24,389 nucleotides of DNA, taken from NCBI GenBank assembly GCA_000437255.1, contig FR899089.1, forward strand, positions 1-24,389, read 5' to 3'. The number at the start of each line of letters is the position of its first letter. The stretch's first letter is position 1. Positions 13,904-20,787 of the stretch are shown here, piece after piece. The position numbers were made by a program, and so were the translations under genes. This DNA is from Ruminococcus sp. CAG:403 (GTDB lineage: Bacteria; Bacillota; Clostridia; Oscillospirales; Ruminococcaceae). Under the pieces are notes generated by a model. The model searched no databases. It was given only the letters and a program-made list of their open reading frames with translations, and was not told the DNA's origin.

Positions 13904-14335
13904 CTATTTTCGAAAAGGTGTGGTATAATGAGGATGTTCTCTTCGGAACGGATGGAATAAACTGGCAACCCGTTCGCATAGCCAAAGTGCAGGAATGCAG
14001 AGGAAAAACCACAGGATGGTAAACGGCAGACAAATCTGCCCATATAAATTGAGCGGCATGTCCGTGTAATCCCAGACATTCCAGTGCAGAATCAGGTTGT
14101 CTGCAACACCGACCAGCATTTCAACAGCTGTAATCATTATGGCGCCGGTTATATATTGCAATAGGCGTGTGTGCGGTGGGGCGTGCCAGTTCATCAAATA
14201 TAGTACAATGGCAAGAAATCCGCCAGTAACGGTCATCGTCCAATGCGTGAACCCACGAGCGGCAACTTCCAGCAGACTATAGACCAAACTGCCGATCAAT
14301 GCCATGTAAAGCAGTTCATACGGTTTGATGTGCAT
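13904..14335 (-). CDS. Small membrane protein of the CmpB-like putative ABC-transporter family
   Basis: 143 residues from the ATG chosen here, which has GGAGGTGA about 9 nt upstream; a longer in-frame start would add 21 polar residues. There are about four membrane-spanning segments. The stretch NVWDYTDMPLNLYGQICLPF, followed by TILWFF, is characteristic of the ABC_trans_CmpB family (putative ABC transporter permease), as I remember it. Despite that family name no ATPase or partner gene is nearby and the function of these proteins is not established. The C-terminus is basic and histidine-rich. It is convergent to the HAD gene and divergent from malQ. No clear promoter was found in the 102 bp before malQ. 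Confidence 0.8.
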   Translation of the reverse strand: MHIKPYELLYMALIGSLVYSLLEVAARGFTHWTMTVTGGFLAIVLYLMNWHAPPHTRLLQYITGAIMITAVEMLVGVADNLILHWNVWDYTDMPLNLYGQICLPFTILWFFLCIPALWLCERVASLFHPFRREHPHYTTPFRK

Positions 14336-14437
14336 ATTTTTATTCACCTCCGAAGAAAAAGTACCCGTTTCGGGTGGAACCTTTTCTAGTATTGACAAAG
14401 ATTTGCCGGGTTATGTATCCGGGAAAGGAAGAACATT

Positions 14438-16060
14438 ATGCGAAAAAGTGGAATTTTACTGCACATTTCCAGTTTGCCGTCTGCGTACGGAATTGGAAAA
14501 ATGGGGGCATCTGCCTATGCATTTGCAGATTTTTTGGAAAAGAGTGAAATTGGTGTCTGGCAGATTTTGCCGTTGTCGCCGACGAGTTACGGAGATTCTC
14601 CGTATCAGTCTTTTTCCGTACATGCAGGCAATCCCTATTTCATTGATTTTGAAACATTGGAGCAGCAGGACTTGCTGTTGCCGGAAGAATATAAAACCAT
14701 CTCCTGGGGAAGCGATCCTCGCCGGGTAGATTATGCCTGCATTTATCAGAATTGTTTTGCTGTTTTGCGGAAAGCATTTGCGCGCTTTGATCAGCAGCAG
14801 CCTGCCTATCAGCAGTTTTGCAAAGAGCAGGCGGACTGGCTGCCGGACTATGCCTTGTTTATGGCGTTGAAGCAGGCGCATGGCGGTGCTTCCTGGGATC
14901 AGTGGGAAAAGCCGCTTGTGATGCGGCAGCCAAAAGCCCTTGCAGAAGCGAAAAAGACCTATCAGGAGGACATTGCTTTTTACAGCGTGATGCAGTTCTG
15001 GTTCCAGCAGCAATGGTTTGCGTTAAAGCAGTACTGCAATCAAAAGGGCATCTCCATTGTAGGGGATATGCCGATTTATGTGGCATATGACAGCGTAGAA
15101 GTCTGGTCTATGCCGGAACTGTTCTGTTTGGATGCGGAGCGTGTGCCGATTGAAGTGGCTGGCTGTCCGCCGGATGCATTTTCCCCAACAGGGCAGCTCT
15201 GGGGCAATCCGCTGTATCAATGGGATTACCATAAAAAGACTCATTATGCTTGGTGGGTATGCCGGATGCAGCGTGCCACGCAGCTGTATGACATTGTGCG
15301 AATTGACCACTTCCGTGGATTTGAGAGCTATTATACCATTCCCTATGGAAATGAAACCGCAGAAATCGGACAATGGCGCAAGGGTCCGGATTATGCACTC
15401 TTTGAAGCCCTGCAAAAGGAACTGGGTGATTTGCCGGTATTGGCAGAAGACCTGGGCTTTGTGACACCAGAGGTGCAGAAACTTTTGGATCGCTGCGGCT
15501 ATCCGGGCATGAAGGTGCTGCAATTTGCTTTTGACAGCGATTCTTCCAATTGCTATCTGCCGCATAACTACACCACTTCCAATTGTGTGGCATACACCGG
15601 TACGCATGACAATATGACCTTGCGTGGCTGGCTGGCAGATGCCTCGAAAAGGGAACTGCGGTTCGCAAAGAAATATCTGCGCTGCAAAGAGAAGCATGAC
15701 GTACCAGCAGAGATGGTGCGTGCTGCTTGGAGCAGTGTTGCGGAACTTGCCGTGGCACAGATGCAGGACTTCTTGGAATCCCCTGCCTGCGCACGGATGA
15801 ATACACCGTCTACTTCTGGCGGAAACTGGCAGTATCGTACCCAGAAGGAAGACTTTACGAAGAAGCTTGCGAAAAAAATTCGCAAATTAAATGAGTTGTA
15901 TAATCGCTGCCGTTCTACTGCATTGCAGCAGAAAACAGAGGAGGAAATACTGGCGCAGGAACCGGAACCGACCCCAAAATCTGACGAAAAGCCTACGCCG
16001 TCCGACACAAAACCTTCCGCAAAGCCGGCTGTATCGAAAGGAGCAAACAAGGATGAATAA
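14438..16060 (+). CDS. malQ: 4-alpha-glucanotransferase (amylomaltase)
   Basis: 540 residues, GH77. It transfers alpha-1,4-glucan segments between maltodextrins, making longer chains for phosphorylase and releasing glucose. The N-terminus GILLHISSLPSAYGIG and the LSPTSYGDSPYQ loop are family signatures. Catalytic residues are Asp290 (VRIDHFRGFE), Glu337 (LAEDLGF) and Asp391 (GTHDN). The normal GH77 end, KIRKLNELYNR, is reached near residue 490. Beyond it is an unusual tail of about 50 residues rich in E, P, K, S and D (EPEPTPKSDEKP and similar), probably disordered. The ATG has AAAGGAAG upstream. A TTGACA lies at 14392-14397, but its -10 partner is poor, so the promoter is not certain. The stop codon overlaps the start of glgP by 8 nt, implying translational coupling. 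Confidence 0.95.
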   Translation: MRKSGILLHISSLPSAYGIGKMGASAYAFADFLEKSEIGVWQILPLSPTSYGDSPYQSFSVHAGNPYFIDFETLEQQDLLLPEEYKTISWGSDPRRVDYACIYQNCFAVLRKAFARFDQQQPAYQQFCKEQADWLPDYALFMALKQAHGGASWDQWEKPLVMRQPKALAEAKKTYQEDIAFYSVMQFWFQQQWFALKQYCNQKGISIVGDMPIYVAYDSVEVWSMPELFCLDAERVPIEVAGCPPDAFSPTGQLWGNPLYQWDYHKKTHYAWWVCRMQRATQLYDIVRIDHFRGFESYYTIPYGNETAEIGQWRKGPDYALFEALQKELGDLPVLAEDLGFVTPEVQKLLDRCGYPGMKVLQFAFDSDSSNCYLPHNYTTSNCVAYTGTHDNMTLRGWLADASKRELRFAKKYLRCKEKHDVPAEMVRAAWSSVAELAVAQMQDFLESPACARMNTPSTSGGNWQYRTQKEDFTKKLAKKIRKLNELYNRCRSTALQQKTEEEILAQEPEPTPKSDEKPTPSDTKPSAKPAVSKGANKDE

Positions 16061-18413
16061 AGAACAGTTGAAAGAGCAGATTTGCGCAGCGCTGCATGGC
16101 GTTGCCCCAACAGAAGCCACTCCGCAGCAGCTGCACGCTGCATTGGGTGCAGCTGTCATGCAGGCGTTGCAAGCTGATTGGAGCAAGAGCACACAGGCGC
16201 ATCGGACGCAGCGGCATGCCTGCTATTTCTCGATGGAATTCTTAGTGGGAAGAGCCGTTTTCAACAATCTGCTCTGCTTGGGCATTTATGAGGAAGCCGA
16301 GCAGGCATTTGCAGAACTGGGCGTTTCCCTGTCTGATCTGGAAGAAATTGAAGACGCAGCGCTGGGCAACGGCGGTTTGGGCAGACTGGCTGCCTGCTTC
16401 CTGGATAGTGCTGCCACTTTGAATCTGCCGCTGGATGGCTATGGCATTCGGTATCGGTATGGCTTGTTCAAGCAGTCCATCGTGGACGGCAGACAGAAGG
16501 AAGAGCCGGATAACTGGATGCAGTACGGCGATGCCTGGTCGGTTCGCTGCGAAGCAGATGCGGTAGACGTGCACTTCCAGGGACAGACGGTACGGGCAGT
16601 GCCATATGACATGCCGGTAATCGGATGCAAAACACCGCATGTTGGAACCTTGCGTCTGTGGCAGGCAGAACCAGTTACAACATTTGATTTTGATTTGTTC
16701 AATCAGCAGAAGTATCTGGAAGCATCCAAGGAAACCATCTATGCAGAGGACATTTCCCGTGTACTCTATCCGAATGATGACACCTGGGAAGGTAAGAAAC
16801 TGCGTTTGAAGCAGCAGTATTTCTTCTGTGCAGCCAGCCTGCTGGATGTTCTGAAAAAGCACAAGGCGGTTTATGGCACCTTTGAAAATCTGAGCGACAA
16901 GCTGGCCGTTCAGCTGAATGACACCCATCCGGTTATCTCCATTGCAGAATTGATTCGTCTGCTGACACAGGAACTGGACAGCATGTCCTTCGAGCAGGCA
17001 TTTGCCATTGCCCAGAAGGTATTCCATTACACCAATCATACCGTTATGCCGGAAGCATTGGAAAAGTGGGACTGCCACTTGGTAGAGGAACTGCTGCCGG
17101 AAATTTATGCCATCATCATCCGCATCAATGAGCAGCTGATTACCGATCTGTACCGCAAGGGCGTGGATCCGAAACAGATTGCTTCCATGAAGATTCTGCA
17201 AAACGGCATGATTCATATGGCAAATCTGGCGGTTTACGTATCCTCGCATACCAACGGCGTTGCAGAAATTCACACCCAGATTTTGAAGGATACCGTATTG
17301 GCTGACTGGTACAAGGTTTGGCCGGAACGGTTCCAGAATAAGACAAACGGAATTACCCAGCGGCGCTGGCTGGCACTTTGTAACCGGGAGCTGTCCGCTT
17401 TGCTCACAGAGCTTTTGGGCAATGACAGCTGGATGACCGATCTGTCTCAGCTGAAAAAGCTGGAAGGCTATGCAACGGATCCTGCTATTTTGCAGCGCTT
17501 CCTGGCCGTAAAAAAGAAGAAAAAGCAGCAGCTGGCAGCCTTCATTCAGCAGAAGGAAGGTATTTCCATTGATCCGACCACGATTTTTGATATTCAGATT
17601 AAACGGCTGCATGAATATAAGCGGCAGCTGTTGAATGCATTCTCGATTTTGTATTTGTATTACGGCATCAAGGATGGTTCCATCACCAACTTTACACCGA
17701 CTACATTCCTGTTTGGTGCAAAGGCTGCGCCGGGCTATCGCCGTGCAAAGGCAATCATTCTCTTTATCAATGAAATTGCCAAGATGATTGCAGCGGATGA
17801 CGAAGTCAACCAATTGATCAAGGTGGTATTCGTTTCCAATTACAATGTTTCCTATGCAGAAAAGCTGGTGGCAGCGGCTGACGTATCCGAGCAGATTTCA
17901 ACTGCCGGCACAGAGGCATCCGGTACTGGTAATATGAAGCTGATGCTCAATGGTGCGGTTACACTGGGTACCTATGACGGTGCCAATGTGGAAATCGTAG
18001 AGGAAGCCGGCGAGGAGAACAACTACATTTTCGGTGCCAAGGTAGAAGAGTTGGAAACCATTCTGCCGCAGTATGACAGCCGGAAGCTGTTCGTTGAAAA
18101 CAAGCGGATTCGCCGGGTCGTAGAAGCATTGATTGACGGAACCGTTTCCGATGGCGGCAGCGGAGAATTCCGGGAACTGTATTATGCCCTGTTGGATGGT
18201 GCAAGCTGGCATGCACCGGATCACTACTACTTGCTGGGGGATCTGGAATCCTACGTGGAAGCCAAGCTGCGCTGCAACCAGGATTATACCGATTCGATGG
18301 CATTTGCCGCGAAGCAGTGGATCAATATTTGCAATGCCGGTAAGTTTAGTTCTGATCGTACCATTGCAGATTATGCAGAAAATATTTGGGGCATTGACCC
18401 GGTTGCACAGTAA
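16053..18413 (+). CDS. glgP: Glycogen / maltodextrin phosphorylase
   Basis: 786 residues, GT35. It releases glucose-1-phosphate from alpha-1,4-glucan ends using pyridoxal phosphate. The PLP lysine is Lys629 in GTGNMKLMLNGAVTLG, preceded by STAGTEASG. Other family motifs are CYFSMEFLVGR, ALGNGGLGRLAACFLDS, QLNDTHPVISIAEL and RWLALCNREL. The length is slightly below that of the 800-830-residue enzymes. The start chosen has GAAAGGAG 10 nt upstream and overlaps the malQ stop codon (ATGAATAA), a classic coupling arrangement. Together with MalQ it forms a standard route from stored glycogen or imported maltodextrin to glucose-1-phosphate. Whether it prefers glycogen or maltodextrin cannot be told. 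No terminator was seen directly after it. Confidence 0.96.
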   Translation: MNKEQLKEQICAALHGVAPTEATPQQLHAALGAAVMQALQADWSKSTQAHRTQRHACYFSMEFLVGRAVFNNLLCLGIYEEAEQAFAELGVSLSDLEEIEDAALGNGGLGRLAACFLDSAATLNLPLDGYGIRYRYGLFKQSIVDGRQKEEPDNWMQYGDAWSVRCEADAVDVHFQGQTVRAVPYDMPVIGCKTPHVGTLRLWQAEPVTTFDFDLFNQQKYLEASKETIYAEDISRVLYPNDDTWEGKKLRLKQQYFFCAASLLDVLKKHKAVYGTFENLSDKLAVQLNDTHPVISIAELIRLLTQELDSMSFEQAFAIAQKVFHYTNHTVMPEALEKWDCHLVEELLPEIYAIIIRINEQLITDLYRKGVDPKQIASMKILQNGMIHMANLAVYVSSHTNGVAEIHTQILKDTVLADWYKVWPERFQNKTNGITQRRWLALCNRELSALLTELLGNDSWMTDLSQLKKLEGYATDPAILQRFLAVKKKKKQQLAAFIQQKEGISIDPTTIFDIQIKRLHEYKRQLLNAFSILYLYYGIKDGSITNFTPTTFLFGAKAAPGYRRAKAIILFINEIAKMIAADDEVNQLIKVVFVSNYNVSYAEKLVAAADVSEQISTAGTEASGTGNMKLMLNGAVTLGTYDGANVEIVEEAGEENNYIFGAKVEELETILPQYDSRKLFVENKRIRRVVEALIDGTVSDGGSGEFRELYYALLDGASWHAPDHYYLLGDLESYVEAKLRCNQDYTDSMAFAAKQWINICNAGKFSSDRTIADYAENIWGIDPVAQ

Positions 18414-18500
18414 TCGCTGGCAAGCGTAAAAGAAAAAAGAGGATTGGATGGAAACGTGCCAAATACCATCCCAGCATATGACAGAAAAGGAGGGGGAAAG

Positions 18501-19040
18501 ATGGAGCATCAAATGCAAACGGTTAAAAAAGCTGTGCGCAATGCAACGCTGCTGGTCAGTGTGATCTTTTTGCTGCTCGGTGTTGTTTTTTTGGGCATCG
18601 GTGCAGGATTTGGCATCCGGGAGCAAGCTATGCATGCCAGATGTACCGAGCCGGCAGTTGGAACAGTGATTGAATTAAAATCCAATAAGAGCGAAGCCTA
18701 TCTGCCGATTATTGAATTTGAAACAGCAACTCGAAAGATGCGGGTCAATACCGGAATTTATGAGTCTCCGGCATCATTTGAGACGGGGGAACAGGTCAAT
18801 TTACTGTATAATCCGGATCGTCCAAAGGAGTTTTACATCAAGGATTATGCCGGCTTTACATTGTTTACGGTTATTTTCTGCGCCGTAGGCGGTGCATTTG
18901 CGTTGGTCGGCATCGTTCTGCTGATTGTCTGGTTGGTACGCAAGCAGCGCAGCAAGGAACAGCAGCAGCTACAGCAAAATCTGGATGCCGGGCAGTGGAG
19001 TCCGCAGCCGGAAGAACAGCAGACATTCCAGCAGGAATAG
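18501..19040 (+). CDS. DUF3592-like two-helix membrane protein
   Basis: 179 residues from the ATG preceded by AGGAGGGGG. An in-frame ATG at 18444 also has a possible GAGG site and would add 19 polar residues, so the start is fairly but not fully certain. The layout is transmembrane helix about 16-38, an extracytoplasmic domain of about 75 residues (GTVIELKSNKSEAYLPIIEF, later VNLLYNPDRPKEFYI), a second transmembrane helix about 118-142, then a basic stop-transfer LVRKQRSK and a glutamine-rich tail. The GTV...YLPIIEF and NLLYNPD...FYI pattern fits the DUF3592 family; no function is known. It follows glgP by 87 bp without an obvious terminator or promoter, so it may be on the malQ-glgP transcript. 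Confidence 0.75.
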   Translation: MEHQMQTVKKAVRNATLLVSVIFLLLGVVFLGIGAGFGIREQAMHARCTEPAVGTVIELKSNKSEAYLPIIEFETATRKMRVNTGIYESPASFETGEQVNLLYNPDRPKEFYIKDYAGFTLFTVIFCAVGGAFALVGIVLLIVWLVRKQRSKEQQQLQQNLDAGQWSPQPEEQQTFQQE

Positions 19041-19066
19041 CGGATTCCTTCCGCAGAGTCTAATTA

Positions 19067-19075
19067 TGGTAAAAT
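19067..19075 (+). promoter_or_regulatory. Extended -10 promoter candidate for purB
   Basis: TGGTAAAAT is an extended -10 element (TGn followed by TAAAAT, 5 of 6 consensus bases). No good -35 is seen at the right distance. Transcription would begin around 19082, within the left arm of the adjacent inverted repeat. Confidence 0.45.
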
Positions 19076-19076
19076 T

Positions 19077-19110
19077 CCAGTCTGCACGCCGTTTTTGTGC
19101 AGACTGGGTT
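19077..19110. repeat. Perfect 11-bp inverted repeat upstream of purB
   Basis: CCAGTCTGCAC (19077-19087) and GTGCAGACTGG (19097-19107) flank a 9-nt centre. Only GTTTAAG follows, so the T run is short for an efficient terminator of the DUF3592-like gene. Because it overlaps the predicted purB start site, it might instead be an operator or a 5' leader hairpin. Confidence 0.7.
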
Positions 19111-19134
19111 TAAGATACGAAAAAGGAGAAGCCA

Positions 19135-20571
19135 ATGAGAAACACAAAAAGTTATGAAAGTCCCTTTTGTACCCGTTATGCCAGCGAGGAAATGCAGTAT
19201 GTTTTTTCTGCTGACAAGAAGTTTTCAACCTGGCGCCGTCTTTGGGTGGCACTGGCACGGGCAGAAATGAATCTCGGTCTGCCGGTTACCAAAGAGCAGG
19301 TGGAAGAGCTGGAAGCCAATATCGACAACATCGATTATGATGTTGCAGAAGCACGGGAAAAGGTTGTTCGCCACGATGTTATGTCCCACGTTTATGCATA
19401 CGGACAGGTTTGCCCGCACGCAAAGGGAATCATTCACCTGGGTGCAACATCCTGCTATGTCGGCGATAATACGGATATTATCATTATGCGGGATGCTTTG
19501 GAAATCGTGCGCCGCAAGATGATTAACGTGCTGTCCAATTTGTCGAAATTTGCCATGCAGTATAAGGATATGCCGGCACTGGCATACACCCACTTGCAGC
19601 CGGCACAGCTGACGACAGTCGGCAAGCGTGCAACCCTTTGGATGAACGAGCTGCGCATGGACTTTGAGGAACTGGAATATCGAATTGCCAACCTGCGTCT
19701 GTTGGGTTCTAAGGGTACCACCGGTACACAGGCTTCCTTTATGGAACTGTTTGAAGGCGACACCGATAAGGTAAAGCAGCTGGAACAGCAAATTGCAGAG
19801 GAAATGGGCTTCCATGGTGTCGTTCCGGTTTCTGGTCAGACCTACTCCAGAAAGATTGATGCACAGATTCTGGCAACTCTCAGCGGAATTGCCCAGTCTT
19901 GCAGCAAGTTCTCCAATGATATGCGTCTGCTGCAAAGCTTTAAGGAAATGGAAGAACCATTTGAGAAAACACAGATTGGTTCTTCTGCTATGGCATATAA
20001 GCGCAATCCGATGCGCTGCGAGCGGATTACCTCTCTGTCCCGGTATGTCATGATTGACAGCCTGAACCCGGCATTTACCGCTGGCACCCAGTGGTTTGAA
20101 CGGACATTGGACGACTCTGCCAATAAGCGTGTTTCCGTTCCGGAAGCTTTCCTGGCAGTGGATGCCATTCTGAATATCATGATGAATGTAACCGATGGTC
20201 TGGTGGTTTATCCGAAGATGGTTCGGCAGCGTGTCATGCGGGAACTGCCGTTTATGGCAACCGAAAACATCATGATGGATGCCGTCAAGAAGGGCGGCGA
20301 CCGGCAGGCTCTGCACGAAAAGATTCGGCAGTACTCCATGGAAGCTGGCAAGCATGTCAAGGAAGAAGGTCTGGAGAATGACCTGTGTGACATGATTCTG
20401 GCAGATCCGATGTTTATGATTACAGCAGAGGAACTGAATGCTATTTTGCAGCCGGAGAACTTCACCGGACGCAGTGCGCAGCAGACCGAAGAATTTGTTG
20501 CAGAGTGCATTCAGCCGATTCTGGATGCCAACAAGGAATTGCTCGGTGAACATTACGAGATGAAAAACTAA
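19135..20571 (+). CDS. purB: Adenylosuccinate lyase
   Basis: 478 residues of the fumarase/aspartase superfamily. It cleaves SAICAR to AICAR and adenylosuccinate to AMP, releasing fumarate, and so serves two steps of purine synthesis. The superfamily signature GSSAMAYKRNPMRCE begins at residue 282 and contains the catalytic loop serine. The substrate-binding segments HLGATSCYVGDN and YTHLQPAQLTTVGKRA are also present. The length and opening sequence (YESPFCTRYASEEM) match the longer Firmicute and animal-like PurB type of about 475 residues rather than the 430-residue B. subtilis type. The ATG has AAAGGAG upstream. It is a single gene with a strong terminator downstream; purA lies two genes further on. 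Confidence 0.96.
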   Translation: MRNTKSYESPFCTRYASEEMQYVFSADKKFSTWRRLWVALARAEMNLGLPVTKEQVEELEANIDNIDYDVAEAREKVVRHDVMSHVYAYGQVCPHAKGIIHLGATSCYVGDNTDIIIMRDALEIVRRKMINVLSNLSKFAMQYKDMPALAYTHLQPAQLTTVGKRATLWMNELRMDFEELEYRIANLRLLGSKGTTGTQASFMELFEGDTDKVKQLEQQIAEEMGFHGVVPVSGQTYSRKIDAQILATLSGIAQSCSKFSNDMRLLQSFKEMEEPFEKTQIGSSAMAYKRNPMRCERITSLSRYVMIDSLNPAFTAGTQWFERTLDDSANKRVSVPEAFLAVDAILNIMMNVTDGLVVYPKMVRQRVMRELPFMATENIMMDAVKKGGDRQALHEKIRQYSMEAGKHVKEEGLENDLCDMILADPMFMITAEELNAILQPENFTGRSAQQTEEFVAECIQPILDANKELLGEHYEMKN

Positions 20572-20589
20572 GATCTGAAAAGATCTGGG

Positions 20590-20621
20590 AAAGGCAATCG
20601 TCTGGGACGGTTGCCTTTTTT
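20590..20621 (+). terminator. Intrinsic terminator after purB
   Basis: AAAGGCAATCG pairs with CGGTTGCCTTT (one G-T) around a 7-nt loop and runs into six T, 19 bp beyond the purB stop codon. Confidence 0.92.
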
Positions 20622-20684
20622 GTTGTACTGCAAGCAATTATATGTATAATTTGTAAAATATAGAAGATGATTTTGTGAAAAAGC

Positions 20685-20712
20685 TTGACGAAATTAGCAG
20701 ACGTGCTATAAT
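20685..20712 (+). promoter_or_regulatory. Sigma-A promoter of htpG
   Basis: TTGACG (20685-20690) and a perfect TATAAT (20707-20712) have a 16-bp spacer. The CIRCE operator starts 4 bp after the -10, so bound HrcA would block initiation. Confidence 0.9.
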
Positions 20713-20716
20713 AGTG

Positions 20717-20743
20717 TTAGCACTCAAATATAGAGAGTGCTAA
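20717..20743. promoter_or_regulatory. CIRCE operator (HrcA binding site)
   Basis: TTAGCACTC and GAGTGCTAA form a perfect 9-bp inverted repeat around a 9-bp spacer, exactly the CIRCE consensus. It covers the expected transcription start of htpG and implies repression by HrcA, relieved on heat or protein-folding stress. hrcA itself is not in the window. Confidence 0.97.
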
Positions 20744-20787
20744 AACATTGGGAAGGAGTCCCATCGAGTCCGGTGGGGATTGAAAAT

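Noticed and set aside
15891..16052. Possible longer N-terminus for GlgP, in frame upstream of the chosen ATG
   Set aside because: It overlaps the MalQ tail, is basic and unlike any phosphorylase N-terminus, while the chosen ATG has a good ribosome binding site.
16242..17813. 523-codon open frame opposite glgP
   Set aside because: Antisense shadow of a clear GT35 phosphorylase, with no family features of its own.
19225..20637. 470-codon open frame opposite purB
   Set aside because: Antisense shadow; it starts beyond the purB terminator and shows no protein-family signal.
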